A stretch of 55,984 nucleotides of DNA from Rossellomorea vietnamensis. GTDB lineage: Bacteria; Bacillota; Bacilli; Bacillales; Bacillaceae_B. Location: positions 1-55,984 of the forward strand of contig NZ_LIXZ01000021.1 in NCBI RefSeq assembly GCF_001305855.1, read 5' to 3'. Below the pieces are notes generated by a model. It did no database searches and had not been told where the DNA came from. It was given only the letters and a program-made list of their open reading frames with translations. Position 1 is the stretch's first letter. Each line of letters starts with the position of its first letter. Both the position numbers and the translations under genes were made by a program. Positions 44,561 to 53,675 of the stretch are shown piece after piece.

Positions 44561-45085
44561 TTACTCTTCATACTCCTCCAACATCTCACGGATCACAAAC
44601 CCCAATGCGTAATAGAGATAAAGGGCAGCCATGCTGGATGGGAAGCTCACGCGCTCACCGATTTCATCGCCGGGGAGCATCCCTTTTATCACTTTTGTAT
44701 CTAAGTGGATATCCGCAATGTCCAACAGATTCTCATCTCCCTCGACCAATCCGGATACCGCTACAAATGGCACACCGTCAGCAGAGAGCTTCTTCGCGAA
44801 CGCCACTGCTTCTTCATCCGTTGAATAGCGGGTGACGATCAGCACACGATCCGCTTCAGTCAGTTCGGTGGAAGATTCGTATCTTTTAGCAGAAGGAAGC
44901 GGCTCGGCACCGAACAGGGCTTCGGCGGTGACAGCTTCCATTTCCCGGTAGCCTTTTATGTAGATGCTTCCCTGGCCAATGGCGGCCTGGGCAAGGAGGC
45001 GTGCTCCGTCCTCTATTTCGAATTCCTGTTTATCATAAATCCGTTTGAACAATCCGGTTAACTGTGTAGTGAACATTTTGATCAT
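44561..45085 (-). CDS. ywjG: YwjG family protein (DUF2529, SIS-like)
   Basis: A 174-residue protein starting MIKMFTTQLTGLFKRI at 45085, with AAAGGAG 10 bases upstream; the longer frame to 45166 lacks family similarity. The middle resembles a sugar-isomerase (SIS)-like Rossmann fold: GQGSIYIKGYREMEAV, then RVLIVTRYSTDEEAVAFA. It matches B. subtilis YwjG, of unknown function. Oriented against spo0F, as in B. subtilis, and convergent with pyrG. Confidence 0.85.
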   Translation of the reverse strand: MIKMFTTQLTGLFKRIYDKQEFEIEDGARLLAQAAIGQGSIYIKGYREMEAVTAEALFGAEPLPSAKRYESSTELTEADRVLIVTRYSTDEEAVAFAKKLSADGVPFVAVSGLVEGDENLLDIADIHLDTKVIKGMLPGDEIGERVSFPSSMAALYLYYALGFVIREMLEEYEE

Positions 45086-45180
45086 AGAGTTCAATCTCCT
45101 TTTACATTCATCTTCGACATTTCTCATCGTAACCCTTATTATAAAGGGGAAAAAGGTCTCTAGCAAAATCTTGAGAATAA

Positions 45181-45208
45181 GCAGGATTTTTTTACAGAAA
45201 AAGAGAAT
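45181..45208 (+). promoter_or_regulatory. Sigma-H promoter of spo0F
   Basis: -35 GCAGGATTT (45181-45189), 12-base spacer, -10 AGAGAAT (45202-45208). The Bacillus sigma-H consensus is RnAGGAwWW-N11/12-RnnGAAT; every fixed position matches. B. subtilis spo0F is known to have a sigma-H promoter. Confidence 0.75.
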
Positions 45209-45278
45209 AAGTAATAAATATACAATTATTTACCGTCGGAATACATAATTTATTAAAATGTGAAGGGGACTGAGGTAT

Positions 45279-45641
45279 ATGAATGAGAAGATTCTGATTG
45301 TGGACGATCAATTTGGTATTAGGATTCTATTAAATGAAGTGTTGCAAAAGGAAGGCTACCAAACATTTCAAGCTGCGAACGGCATTCAGGCTCTTGAAAT
45401 CGTAGATAAGCATTCCCCTGATCTGGTTTTGCTCGATATGAAAATTCCTGGAATGGATGGAATTGAAATCCTGAAGCGGATGAAGCAGAAAGATGCGGAT
45501 ATCCGTGTCATTATCATGACCGCATACGGAGAACTCGACATGATTCAGGAGGCAAAGGACTTGGGAGCGCTTACCCATTTTGCGAAGCCGTTTGATATTG
45601 ACGATATCAGACAGGCCGTCAGACAGTATATTCCAGTATAA
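45279..45641 (+). CDS. spo0F: Sporulation phosphorelay response regulator Spo0F
   Basis: A 120-residue single-domain receiver that carries phosphate from Kin histidine kinases to Spo0B. Acidic pocket Asp9/Asp10 in [11 protein letters not shown], phosphorylated Asp53 in [13 protein letters not shown] (Asp54 in B. subtilis numbering, one residue longer at the start), Thr in [10 protein letters not shown] and Lys in [10 protein letters not shown]. No output domain, as expected. GAAGGGGACTGAGG gives the ribosome-binding site. A sigma-H promoter lies about 70 bp upstream. Confidence 0.98.
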   Translation: MNEKILIVDDQFGIRILLNEVLQKEGYQTFQAANGIQALEIVDKHSPDLVLLDMKIPGMDGIEILKRMKQKDADIRVIIMTAYGELDMIQEAKDLGALTHFAKPFDIDDIRQAVRQYIPV

Positions 45642-45695
45642 GGAAGTTATTCGAATAGTGAAAATAGTAGTATTTTTAACATTTCGCCTCTGCAG

Positions 45696-45725
45696 TTGGT
45701 AAAATCATTTCTGTTTTGGTATGAT
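45696..45725 (+). promoter_or_regulatory. Sigma-A promoter of fbaA
   Basis: -35 TTGGTA (45696-45701), 18-base spacer, -10 TATGAT (45720-45725). Confidence 0.55.
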
Positions 45726-45753
45726 ACAAGTGAATTTGTTAACTATGTCACAA

Positions 45754-45771
45754 GGTGTTATACATAACACC
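45754..45771. promoter_or_regulatory. 18-bp palindrome in the fbaA leader
   Basis: GGTGTTATACATAACACC, arms of 8 bases around AC, about 23 bp downstream of the predicted transcription start. Could be a repressor operator or leader hairpin. Confidence 0.5.
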
Positions 45772-45821
45772 GCCATTTATACCAAAATGGTCGACTGACT
45801 GAATACAAGGAGGAAATAACT

Positions 45822-46679
45822 ATGCCTTTAGTTTCAATGAAAGACATGCTTATTCAAGCAAAAGAAAAAAGCTACGCGGTAGGTCAATTCAATCTGAATA
45901 ACCTTGAGTTCACTCAAGCGATCCTGCAAGCGGCAGAAGAAGAAAAATCACCTGTCATCCTTGGTGTATCTGAAGGTGCTGCACGTTACATGAGCGGCTT
46001 CAAAACAGTTGTGAAAATGGTTGAAGGTCTTATGGAAGACTTAAACATCACAGTTCCTGTTGCGATTCACTTGGATCACGGTTCAAGCTTTGACAAATGT
46101 AAAGAAGCAATCGATGCTGGATTCACTTCTGTAATGATCGATGCTTCCCACGGTCCTTTCGAGGAGAACATTGAAATCACTTCTAAAGTGGTTGAGTATG
46201 CTCATTCTAAAGGTGTTTCTGTTGAAGCTGAGCTTGGAACAGTTGGTGGACAAGAAGATGACGTCATCGCTGACGGCGTTATCTATGCAGACCCTAAAGA
46301 GTGTCAAGAACTAGTAGAACGTACTGGTATCGATACACTTGCACCTGCTTTAGGTTCCGTTCATGGTCCTTACAAAGGTGAACCAAACCTAGGATTCAAA
46401 GAAATGGAAGAAATCGGAGCTGCTGCCGGAGTACCATTAGTACTTCACGGTGGAACTGGAATTCCTACAAAAGATATTCAAAAAGCGATTTCTTACGGAA
46501 CAGCTAAAATCAATGTAAATACTGAAAATCAAATCACTTCTGCTAAAGCAGTACGCGAAGTATTAGCGGCTGACACAGAAGTATACGATCCACGTAAATA
46601 CATGGGTCCAGCTCGTGAAGCAATCAAAGCAACAGTAATCGGTAAAATGCGCGAATTCGGTTCTTCTAACCAGGCGTAA
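45822..46679 (+). CDS. fbaA: Fructose-bisphosphate aldolase, class II
   Basis: A 285-residue zinc-dependent aldolase of glycolysis and gluconeogenesis. Zinc and substrate motifs are [48 protein letters not shown], and [17 protein letters not shown]; all metal ligands are present. AAGGAGG precedes the ATG. Codons are unusually regular (GAA, AAA, GTT, CTT preferences) compared with its neighbours, as in highly expressed genes. Followed by tal, murAB and glpX in the B. subtilis order. Confidence 0.98.
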   Translation: MPLVSMKDMLIQAKEKSYAVGQFNLNNLEFTQAILQAAEEEKSPVILGVSEGAARYMSGFKTVVKMVEGLMEDLNITVPVAIHLDHGSSFDKCKEAIDAGFTSVMIDASHGPFEENIEITSKVVEYAHSKGVSVEAELGTVGGQEDDVIADGVIYADPKECQELVERTGIDTLAPALGSVHGPYKGEPNLGFKEMEEIGAAAGVPLVLHGGTGIPTKDIQKAISYGTAKINVNTENQITSAKAVREVLAADTEVYDPRKYMGPAREAIKATVIGKMREFGSSNQA

Positions 46680-46762
46680 TAGACAGGTAATGTTTGGAAA
46701 GTCCTTGCGGCTAGATTAGGGGCTTTCCTGATGTGGTAGAAAAAGAATGAAGCTGTAGGATG

Positions 46763-46806
46763 GGACTGGCACCGGGAGAGGTTTGATACCTTTTGGGTCA
46801 GTCCCT
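46763..46806 (+). terminator. Hairpin between fbaA and tal
   Basis: GGGACTG (46763-46769) pairs with CAGTCCC (46800-46806), with inner CACC/GGGT-type pairing. Its bases (GGCACC, GGGTCAG) recall the GTCAGGC/GCCAGACC repeats. A second weak hairpin, GGAAAG/CTTTCC, lies near 46696. Terminator function is uncertain. Confidence 0.45.
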
Positions 46807-46857
46807 TCCGTTCATTAAAAGATGATTGAAAATTTTGTCGAAAATGGGGTAGAGGAA

Positions 46858-47499
46858 ATGAAATTTTTCATAGACACAGCAAACATGAGTGAAATCAAGG
46901 AAGCATTTGAATGGGGTATCATTTCAGGAGTGACGACGAATCCGTCCCTTGTAGCAAAAGAAAAGGGCGTAACATTTGAGGACCGATTAAAAGAAATCAC
47001 GGATCTTGTCCCTGGTTCTGTAAGCGCTGAAGTCATCGCATTGGATGCGGAAGGCATGATCAAAGAAGGCCGGGAGCTTGCGAAGATCGCTCCGAATATT
47101 ACGGTGAAGCTTCCAATGACGCCGGACGGTCTGACGGCTGCATCTACTTTTGCTAAAGAAGGGATCAAGACAAATGTCACGCTGATTTTCAGTGCGAACC
47201 AGGCGCTTTTAGCGGCTCGTGCTGGAGCGACGTATGTTTCGCCTTTTTTAGGAAGATTAGATGATATCGGTCAAGACGGCCTGGAGCTGGTTTCCCAGAT
47301 TGCCGAGATCTTTGCGATTCACGGCCTGGAAACGGAAATCATCGCGGCTTCGACCCGTCATCCGCAGCATATTACGGAAGCGGCGCTCCGAGGGGCTCAT
47401 ATCGCAACCGTTCCTCTTAAAGTATTGAAGCAATTATTCCAGCATCCTCTGACGGATAAAGGAATCGATGCCTTCTTGAATGACTGGAACAATCGCTGA
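46858..47499 (+). CDS. tal: Transaldolase (TalC/YwjH type)
   Basis: A 213-residue transaldolase of the short F6P-aldolase-like class, beginning [16 protein letters not shown]. The Schiff-base Lys is in [19 protein letters not shown] (near residue 83), preceded by [11 protein letters not shown]. Asp in FIDTAN and Glu in the TTNPS region are typical. It links the pentose phosphate pathway and glycolysis. I use ATG 46858 because the protein families begin there; the frame opens 12 codons earlier, and the ribosome-binding site (AGAGG) is unusually close. Confidence 0.93.
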   Translation: MKFFIDTANMSEIKEAFEWGIISGVTTNPSLVAKEKGVTFEDRLKEITDLVPGSVSAEVIALDAEGMIKEGRELAKIAPNITVKLPMTPDGLTAASTFAKEGIKTNVTLIFSANQALLAARAGATYVSPFLGRLDDIGQDGLELVSQIAEIFAIHGLETEIIAASTRHPQHITEAALRGAHIATVPLKVLKQLFQHPLTDKGIDAFLNDWNNR

Positions 47500-47678
47500 T
47501 TTTAGGTCAATCGGTCTAAAAGAAAAAAATTCGATTATCCTATACATGTTTTGACGAATTATGTATACACTAGTAGACAATACTTCTTAGAACGTCTTCT
47601 ATTGGAAAAATAATCCTTTTTGTTTAGATTTAGGGAAAACATGTCCTTAAATCGCTGAACAGTGGAAGGGAGTTTAAT

Positions 47679-48962
47679 ATGGAAAAGCTAAAAATTGCAG
47701 GAGGTTATCCCCTTGAAGGCACCATTAAAGTCAGTGGGGCCAAAAATAGTGCGGTAGCCTTGATCCCGGCAACCATTCTTGCTGATTCTCCGGTCACAAT
47801 CGAAGGGTTACCAGATATCTCTGATGTAAGAACGCTGAAAGATCTCTTAGAAGAAATCGGTGGTTCTGTCTCATTGGAAGATGGGGATATGAGTGTAGAT
47901 CCAAGTCAAATGGTGTCCATGCCTTTACCAAGCGGGAAGGTGAAGAAGCTTCGTGCTTCCTATTATTTAATGGGGGCGATGCTCGGACGTTTCAAAAAAG
48001 CGGTCATCGGCTTACCGGGTGGATGCCATCTTGGTCCACGTCCGATCGATCAACATATTAAAGGTTTCGAGGCACTTGGAGCGGAAGTCACCAACGAACA
48101 GGGTGCAATTTATCTCCGTGCCGATGAACTAAAGGGTGCCCGCATCTACCTTGATGTCGTGAGTGTCGGTGCAACAATCAACATCATGCTTGCAGCGGTT
48201 CGCGCCAAAGGCAGAACGATCATTGAAAATGCGGCAAAAGAACCTGAGATCATTGACGTCGCTACATTACTGAGTAATATGGGTGCAAGGATCAAAGGAG
48301 CAGGAACAGATGTAATCCGTATCGATGGAGTGGACGAGCTTCACGGCTGCCGTCACACAATCATTCCTGACCGTATTGAAGCAGGAACATTCATGATCCT
48401 TGCAGCGGCTGTCGGTAAAGGCGTACTCGTTGACAACGTCATCCCATTACATATGGAATCGGTCATCGCCAAGCTCCGTGAAATGGGAGTGCCTGTTGAA
48501 ACGAACGATGATCAGATCTATATCGGCAGAGCGGACAAGCTCAAATCCGTAGATGTGAAGACACTCGTTTATCCAGGTTTCCCAACGGATCTGCAGCAGC
48601 CCTTCACCACGCTACTGAATCGTGCAGAAGGCTCTGCCGTCGTCACGGACACGATCTATTCAGCACGCTTCAAGCATATCGATGAGCTGAGAAGAATGAA
48701 TGCCAGCATCAAAGTCGAAGGACGTTCAGCCATCGTAAATGGACCTGTCCAATTGCAGGGTGCCAAAGTGAAGGCAAGCGACCTCCGCGCAGGAGCCGCC
48801 CTTGTCATCGCAGGCTTAATGGCCGAAGGAATCACAGAAGTCACCGGCCTCGAACACATCGACCGAGGCTACAGCGACCTAGTCGCCAAACTCGAAGGAC
48901 TCGGCGCCACCATCTGGCGCGAAAAAATGTCAGCGGAAGAATTGGAACAGATGAAGTCGTAG
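47679..48962 (+). CDS. murAB: UDP-N-acetylglucosamine 1-carboxyvinyltransferase (second MurA)
   Basis: A 427-residue EPSP-synthase-fold enzyme committing UDP-GlcNAc to peptidoglycan. Catalytic Cys116 lies in [16 protein letters not shown], with Lys22/Asn23 in [28 protein letters not shown] and the loop [13 protein letters not shown] are intact. Low-GC Gram-positives have two MurA enzymes; the place between tal and glpX is that of B. subtilis murAB (murZ). Cys at 116 predicts fosfomycin sensitivity. GAAGGGAG precedes the ATG. Confidence 0.95.
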   Translation: MEKLKIAGGYPLEGTIKVSGAKNSAVALIPATILADSPVTIEGLPDISDVRTLKDLLEEIGGSVSLEDGDMSVDPSQMVSMPLPSGKVKKLRASYYLMGAMLGRFKKAVIGLPGGCHLGPRPIDQHIKGFEALGAEVTNEQGAIYLRADELKGARIYLDVVSVGATINIMLAAVRAKGRTIIENAAKEPEIIDVATLLSNMGARIKGAGTDVIRIDGVDELHGCRHTIIPDRIEAGTFMILAAAVGKGVLVDNVIPLHMESVIAKLREMGVPVETNDDQIYIGRADKLKSVDVKTLVYPGFPTDLQQPFTTLLNRAEGSAVVTDTIYSARFKHIDELRRMNASIKVEGRSAIVNGPVQLQGAKVKASDLRAGAALVIAGLMAEGITEVTGLEHIDRGYSDLVAKLEGLGATIWREKMSAEELEQMKS

Positions 48963-49116
48963 ATTTGTAAAACTTTTTGCTTATTCGAACCATTATGTCC
49001 TACTTTTTTCGAAAAAAAGTCTCTCCAACCGCCTTAATGTGTTACAATAAATCTGTTAATATGTTATACAATTAAAGGTTATTGTAAAACAAAAGGGATT
49101 ACGGGAGGCTATATAC

Positions 49117-50079
49117 ATGGAAAGAAGTTTATCAATGGAGCTTGTTCGAGTAACAGAGGGGGCTGCCCTTGCATCGGCCCGCTGGATGGGTCGCGGAAAG
49201 AAGGATGAAGCGGATGACGCTGCAACTTCTGCCATGCGCGATGTATTCGATACCGTACCGATGAAGGGTACGGTCGTCATCGGTGAAGGGGAAATGGATG
49301 AAGCTCCAATGCTTTATATTGGTGAAAAATTAGGGACAGGCTACGGTCCACGCGTCGATGTAGCCGTCGATCCATTGGAAGGAACGAATATCGTTGCTTC
49401 CGGAGGCTGGAATGCACTGGCAGTACTTGCGGTGGCAGACCATGGAAACCTACTGAATGCACCAGATATGTATATGGATAAAATCGCAGTCGGACCGGAA
49501 GCGGTCGGGGAAATCGACATCAACGCTTCTGTCATCGATAACCTGAAAGCCGTTGCGAAAGCAAAGAATAAGGATATTGAAGACGTGGTGGCAACAGTCT
49601 TGAACCGTCCTCGTCACGAACATATCATCCAACAGCTGAGAGAAGCGGGAGCCCGCATCAAGCTGATCAATGACGGAGACGTGGCAGGCGCCATGAATAC
49701 GGCATTCGATCATACGGGTGTCGATATCCTGTTCGGATCCGGCGGTGCTCCAGAGGGAGTTCTTGCGGCCGTTGCGTTGAAGTGCTTAGGTGGAGAGATC
49801 CAAGGGAAACTTCTGCCGCAGAACGACGGAGAGCTCGAGCGCTGCATCAGCATGGGGCTCGATGTGGACAAAATCCTTCGCATGGAAGACCTCGTATGCG
49901 GTGACGATGCCATCTTTGCAGCAACCGGTGTAACAGACGGAGAACTGTTAAGAGGTGTTCAGCTGAAAGGGACATACGGCCTGACTCATTCTGTCGTTAT
50001 GCGTGCGAAGTCCGGTACCGTCCGATTCATCGACGGACGCCACAGTCTTCAGAAAAAACCAAACCTGGTCATGAGATAA
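49117..50079 (+). CDS. glpX: Fructose-1,6-bisphosphatase, class II
   Basis: A 320-residue lithium-sensitive-phosphatase-fold FBPase used in gluconeogenesis. Metal and phosphate motifs are [14 protein letters not shown] (residues about 51-64) and [29 protein letters not shown] and [16 protein letters not shown] are further GlpX signatures. It corresponds to B. subtilis YwjI. GGGAGG lies upstream of the ATG. Position between murAB and rho is conserved. Confidence 0.96.
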   Translation: MERSLSMELVRVTEGAALASARWMGRGKKDEADDAATSAMRDVFDTVPMKGTVVIGEGEMDEAPMLYIGEKLGTGYGPRVDVAVDPLEGTNIVASGGWNALAVLAVADHGNLLNAPDMYMDKIAVGPEAVGEIDINASVIDNLKAVAKAKNKDIEDVVATVLNRPRHEHIIQQLREAGARIKLINDGDVAGAMNTAFDHTGVDILFGSGGAPEGVLAAVALKCLGGEIQGKLLPQNDGELERCISMGLDVDKILRMEDLVCGDDAIFAATGVTDGELLRGVQLKGTYGLTHSVVMRAKSGTVRFIDGRHSLQKKPNLVMR

Positions 50080-50120
50080 TAGAAACAAGCAATGCAGAGA
50101 GAGAAACCAACTCCTCTTAA

Positions 50121-50166
50121 ATAAGAGTAACGGATGGGCAGGAAACGTGCCCATCCACACTCTTAT
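50121..50166 (+). terminator. Hairpin downstream of glpX
   Basis: ATAAGAGT/ACTCTTAT outer arms and GGATGGGCA/TGCCCATCC inner arms, 41 bp past the stop. Only a delayed T tract (CACTTTTTTC). 50167-50240 holds nothing else. Confidence 0.65.
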
Positions 50167-50240
50167 CACTCACTTTTTTCTTCATAGGTGAAAAAATGCT
50201 GCCTATCTACCAAAACCACCTTCCTTTTTTTACCCAGTCA

Positions 50241-50270
50241 TTGATTCTTAATGAAAAGTATGGTTACAAT
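50241..50270 (+). promoter_or_regulatory. Sigma-A promoter of rho
   Basis: -35 TTGATT (50241-50246), 18-base spacer, -10 TACAAT (50265-50270). AGATAA/TTATCT arms (50271-50287) overlap the start site. The leader of about 115 bases is T-rich; in B. subtilis rho represses itself through its leader. Confidence 0.55.
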
Positions 50271-50394
50271 AGATAAGGTTTTTATCTTCAGCGTTTTTTC
50301 TTTATATATGCTTCAACTATTTCTTCATTTTAAGAAAATCTACCCTTCTTTTTTTATTTTTAGGTAGGACAAATTAATAAAGCGTGGTGTCATA

Positions 50395-51657
50395 ATGGAA
50401 GAGTTAACAATCTCTAGCTTAGAAAATATGAAGCTGAAAGAGCTTTACGAGCTAGCCAAACAATACAAAGTTTCTTATTATAGTAAATTAACAAAAAAAG
50501 AATTGATTTTTGCCATCCTTAAAGTTCGTGCAGAACAAGAAGGCTTCTTTTTCATGGAAGGTGTCCTTGAGATCATCCAATCAGAAGGCTTCGGTTTCTT
50601 GCGTCCGATCAACTATTCTCCGAGCTCTGAGGATATTTATATTTCGGCGTCACAAATCCGTCGTTTCGATCTGCGTAACGGGGATAAAGTATCGGGAAAG
50701 GTACGTCCTCCGAAAGAAAACGAGCGTTATTTCGGACTGCTTCATGTTGAAATGGTGAACGGGGAAGAGCCTGATTCTGCGAAAGAGCGCGTGCATTTCC
50801 CAGGGTTGACGCCTTTATACCCTGACCGTCAAATGAAGCTTGAAACAGAACCGAATAAAATTTCCACACGTATCATGGATCTCATTGCACCGGTCGGATT
50901 TGGACAACGTGGTCTGGTCGTGGCACCGCCTAAAGCCGGTAAGACGATGCTGATCAAAGAAATCGCCAATTCGATTACAACGAATCATCCTGAAGCAGAA
51001 CTCATCATTCTTCTCATCGACGAGCGTCCAGAGGAAGTAACGGACATCGAACGTTCTGTAGAAGCGGAAGTAGTAAGCTCTACTTTTGATGAAGTGCCTG
51101 AAAACCACATCAAAGTGGCCGAGCTCGTCCTTGAGCGCGCCATGCGTCTGGTTGAGCACAAGCGTGACGTCATCATCCTGATGGATAGTATCACTCGTCT
51201 CGCACGTGCGTACAACCTGGTCATCCCGCCAAGTGGACGAACACTTTCCGGTGGTATCGATCCTGCTGCGTTCCACCGTCCGAAACGATTCTTCGGGGCA
51301 GCCCGTAACATTGAAGAGGGCGGAAGCTTGACGGTCCTTGCAACAGCGCTTGTTGACACAGGTTCCCGTATGGATGACGTCATTTATGAAGAATTCAAAG
51401 GAACAGGGAACCTTGAGCTTCACCTGGACCGTTCCCTTGCAGAGAGACGTATTTTCCCGGCCATCGATATCCGTCGTTCCGGAACGCGTCGTGAGGAACT
51501 TCTCATCAAACCGGATCACCTTGAAAAACTGTGGGCAATCAGAAAAGCGATGTCCGATCAGCCTGATTTCGCCGAGAAGCTTATGCGCAAGCTGAAGCAA
51601 TCGAAAACGAATGAAGAGTTTTTCAATGTGTTGACAGAAGAGTCCAAGAAGCGTTAA
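50395..51657 (+). CDS. rho: Transcription termination factor Rho
   Basis: A 420-residue hexameric RNA helicase. N-terminal Rho_N helical part (SSLENMKLKELYELAKQY), an OSB/cold-shock RNA-binding domain (MEGVLEIIQSEGFGFLRP, then DIYISASQIRRFDLRNGD), and the RecA-like motor with Walker A PPKAGKTML, Walker B VIILMDSITR and Q-loop/R-loop regions (GSRMDDVIYEEFKGTGN). No large insertion between domains. It ends transcription of untranslated RNA. ATG start at 50395 after CGTGGTGTCATA, a weak ribosome-binding site. Confidence 0.97.
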   Translation: MEELTISSLENMKLKELYELAKQYKVSYYSKLTKKELIFAILKVRAEQEGFFFMEGVLEIIQSEGFGFLRPINYSPSSEDIYISASQIRRFDLRNGDKVSGKVRPPKENERYFGLLHVEMVNGEEPDSAKERVHFPGLTPLYPDRQMKLETEPNKISTRIMDLIAPVGFGQRGLVVAPPKAGKTMLIKEIANSITTNHPEAELIILLIDERPEEVTDIERSVEAEVVSSTFDEVPENHIKVAELVLERAMRLVEHKRDVIILMDSITRLARAYNLVIPPSGRTLSGGIDPAAFHRPKRFFGAARNIEEGGSLTVLATALVDTGSRMDDVIYEEFKGTGNLELHLDRSLAERRIFPAIDIRRSGTRREELLIKPDHLEKLWAIRKAMSDQPDFAEKLMRKLKQSKTNEEFFNVLTEESKKR

Positions 51658-51715
51658 TCTAATAATCGAATGATTTTTCAAGGAAAAGGGTGACTGGAAT
51701 TTCCAGTTTTGCAGC

Positions 51716-51744
51716 TTGCAAAAATACCTCGTCCTTGTTATAAT
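51716..51744 (+). promoter_or_regulatory. Sigma-A promoter of rpmE
   Basis: -35 TTGCAA (51716-51721), 17-base spacer, -10 TATAAT (51739-51744). The leader of about 125 bases is long enough for an L31-binding leader as known in Firmicutes, but I could not fold it with confidence. Confidence 0.65.
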
Positions 51745-51878
51745 GATATCAATGTGTTTTTAAAAACTGGATGTGGTAAGGGGCTGGCTATTACTCTCAT
51801 GCTTATGCTCATATCACATATATCTTCGTAATAAATTACTCTGTCTCAGATGATTCAGGGCGGAAGGAGATGAAAGAA

Positions 51879-52091
51879 ATGAAATCAGGAATTCATCCTA
51901 AGTACAACACGATCAAAGTTAGCTGTGCTTGCGGTAACGAATTTGAAACTGGTTCTGTAGCGGAAGAAATGCGCGTTGAGGTATGTTCTGAATGCCATCC
52001 ATTCTACACAGGACGTCAGAAATTCGCTGACGCTGGTGGACGTGTTGACCGTTTCAACAAAAAATACGGTCTTAAAAATCAACAACAATAA
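51879..52091 (+). CDS. rpmE: 50S ribosomal protein L31 (type A, zinc-binding)
   Basis: A 70-residue ribosomal protein, zinc form: [11 protein letters not shown] and [15 protein letters not shown] supply the cysteines. The C-terminal [12 protein letters not shown] is the family signature. ATG 51879 is chosen: AAGGAG lies 11 bases upstream, while ATG 51870 is only 2 bases from it, and L31 begins MKxGIHP. Order rho-rpmE-tdk is conserved in Bacillus. Confidence 0.97.
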   Translation: MKSGIHPKYNTIKVSCACGNEFETGSVAEEMRVEVCSECHPFYTGRQKFADAGGRVDRFNKKYGLKNQQQ

Positions 52092-52155
52092 TGAAGAGTC
52101 AGAAGGCCGCATCGTACGTCTTTGTGCGTAGGTGCGTATCCTTCTCTTCTATTAG

Positions 52156-52192
52156 AAAAACAGGCAAGGATCTTCATGCTTGCCTGTTTTTT
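52156..52192 (+). terminator. Terminator of rpmE
   Basis: AAAAACAGGCAAG and CTTGCCTGTTTTTT around a 10-base loop. Confidence 0.92.
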
Positions 52193-52223
52193 ATTACGTT
52201 TAAAGCAAATGGTTGAAGATATA

Positions 52224-52257
52224 GAGGCAGTTCCAATTGAGCTGTGCCTCTTTTTTT
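52224..52257 (+). terminator. Second terminator after rpmE
   Basis: GAGGCA (52224-52229) and TGCCTC (52245-52250) with 7 T residues, 32 bp after the first terminator. The two in tandem isolate rpmE from tdk. Confidence 0.78.
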
Positions 52258-52377
52258 CTGCCAAAATGAGCATTATTCCCGTACATAAAGGAATGCTTTA
52301 TACTAATGAGTAGTCCGTTTTCACTAACAGCCAGGCTGTTTTTATAGATCAATGTGTAAGGAAGGAGAGGCGCTTTC

Positions 52378-52989
52378 GTGTATGTCATGAAACAAACGGG
52401 TTGGGTAGAAGTCATTTGCGGCAGCATGTTCTCAGGGAAATCCGAAGAACTGATCCGCCGGGTCCGACGCACTCAATTTGCCAAACAAGAAATTGCTGTG
52501 TATAAGCCAAAACTAGATAATCGCTACAGTGATGAATCGGTTGTATCTCATAATGGTACCTCTGTCATCGCCAAAGCAGTCGAGGAGTCAAGCGTGATCC
52601 TTGATGACCTGAATCCAGAGGTGGATGTCGTAGCCATCGATGAGGTTCAGTTTTTTGACGAAGGCATCGTCGACGTCGTCCAGAAATTAGCGAACAGCGG
52701 ATACCGTGTCATCCTCGCTGGTCTAGATCAGGATTTCCGCGGAGAACCATTCGGCCCGATGCCGGACTTGATGTCCATTGCTGAGCAAGTGACTAAGCTC
52801 CAAGCCGTTTGCGCCGTCTGCGGCTCTCCGGCAAGCCGGACGCAGCGCCTGATCAATGGTGAACCGGCTTGTTACGATGATCCCGTCATCCTCGTCGGAG
52901 CATCAGAAGCCTACGAGCCAAGATGCCGCCATCACCATGAAGTACCGACCGGGATGAGCGTCACTCCGGATATGGTGAAGGAAGTTTAA
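52378..52989 (+). CDS. tdk: Thymidine kinase
   Basis: A 203-residue type II thymidine kinase. P-loop [17 protein letters not shown] (about 13-29), DEVQFFD catalytic Glu region, [11 protein letters not shown], and the zinc site [14 protein letters not shown] with CRHHHEVP near the end. It phosphorylates thymidine for salvage. It starts at GTG 52378 (AAGGAGAGG about 9 bases upstream), giving MYVMKQTGW as in Bacillus homologues. Confidence 0.97.
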   Translation: MYVMKQTGWVEVICGSMFSGKSEELIRRVRRTQFAKQEIAVYKPKLDNRYSDESVVSHNGTSVIAKAVEESSVILDDLNPEVDVVAIDEVQFFDEGIVDVVQKLANSGYRVILAGLDQDFRGEPFGPMPDLMSIAEQVTKLQAVCAVCGSPASRTQRLINGEPACYDDPVILVGASEAYEPRCRHHHEVPTGMSVTPDMVKEV

Positions 52990-53089
52990 ATAGTGAGTGA
53001 AAACAAAGTCATGTAGGTGTGGCTTTGTTTTTTTGTACATGCATAACCACCAACCTGCAGGAAAACCTAACAGCAGGAGGTGTGAAAGC

Positions 53090-53542
53090 ATGAAAAAATT
53101 ACTGTTAACTTTATCTTTTACTGTTTTCTTTCTTTTGATTACAGCGTGCGGCGTGAATCAGGAGTCTGAATACGGCGAGCATAATGACAGCGGCGGTACC
53201 CGTTTTATCGATAATCGAAAGGCGGAAATGGATAAGCGCCAGGACAAAAATGTTAGGGAAATCACGGATCAAAATCCCAATTTCCCTAACCTGACTAATT
53301 CTCAAGGTACGACTTCCACGACAAAAGGCGTTTATGAAGACAAAGCCCGGGAAGTGGTAAGGGAATACTCTAAGTTCCAGCCTGATGAGGTGTGGATCAA
53401 TGGGAATCAAATGTGGGTGACGGCCCATACGAAGAAAGAAATGAATATGGCTGAGACCGATAAAGAGGAAGCCATGCTGAAAGATAAGTTGCAAAGAGCG
53501 ATTCCCCGATACGATATCAATGTGAAAATCACCGAAAGATAA
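53090..53542 (+). CDS. Lipoprotein, possibly YhcN/YlaJ-like sporulation type
   Basis: A 150-residue protein with a lipoprotein signal: MKKLLLTLSFTVFFLLITAC, with Cys20 as the lipidated residue. After a charged, Asn/Gln-rich linker, a helical/beta domain follows (AREVVREYSKFQPDEVWING, MWVTAHTKKEMN, ending in YDINVKITER). The last motif resembles the YhcN/YlaJ spore lipoprotein domain, but similarity is weak. ATG 53090 has AGGAGGTG 8 bases upstream. It replaces the genes found between tdk and prfA in B. subtilis. Confidence 0.72.
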   Translation: MKKLLLTLSFTVFFLLITACGVNQESEYGEHNDSGGTRFIDNRKAEMDKRQDKNVREITDQNPNFPNLTNSQGTTSTTKGVYEDKAREVVREYSKFQPDEVWINGNQMWVTAHTKKEMNMAETDKEEAMLKDKLQRAIPRYDINVKITER

Positions 53543-53548
53543 TGGAAG

Positions 53549-53575
53549 GGGGGAGCTCACCGGCTGCCCCTTTTT
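53549..53575 (+). terminator. Terminator of the lipoprotein gene
   Basis: GGGGGAGC and GCTGCCCC (one mismatch), then TTTTT. Confidence 0.72.
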
Positions 53576-53611
53576 CACCTGAATTCCCCCTGTTCCCATT
53601 CCCGTTCTTCC

Positions 53612-53640
53612 TTGTGTTTACATACACCATATAATATAAT
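53612..53640 (+). promoter_or_regulatory. Sigma-A promoter of prfA-prmC
   Basis: -35 TTGTGT (53612-53617), 17-base spacer, -10 TATAAT (53635-53640). Confidence 0.6.
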
Positions 53641-53675
53641 TGTACTGTTATGGATTAAAATTGAGGTGAATAGCT

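Noticed and set aside
50815..51681. 288-codon open frame antisense to rho
   Set aside because: Shadow of a strongly conserved coding sequence; Cys/Arg/His-rich and without a family resemblance.
51745..51878. rpmE leader considered as an L31 autoregulatory leader
   Set aside because: Such leaders are known in Firmicutes, but I could not find the expected helices by eye, so it is not listed as a feature.
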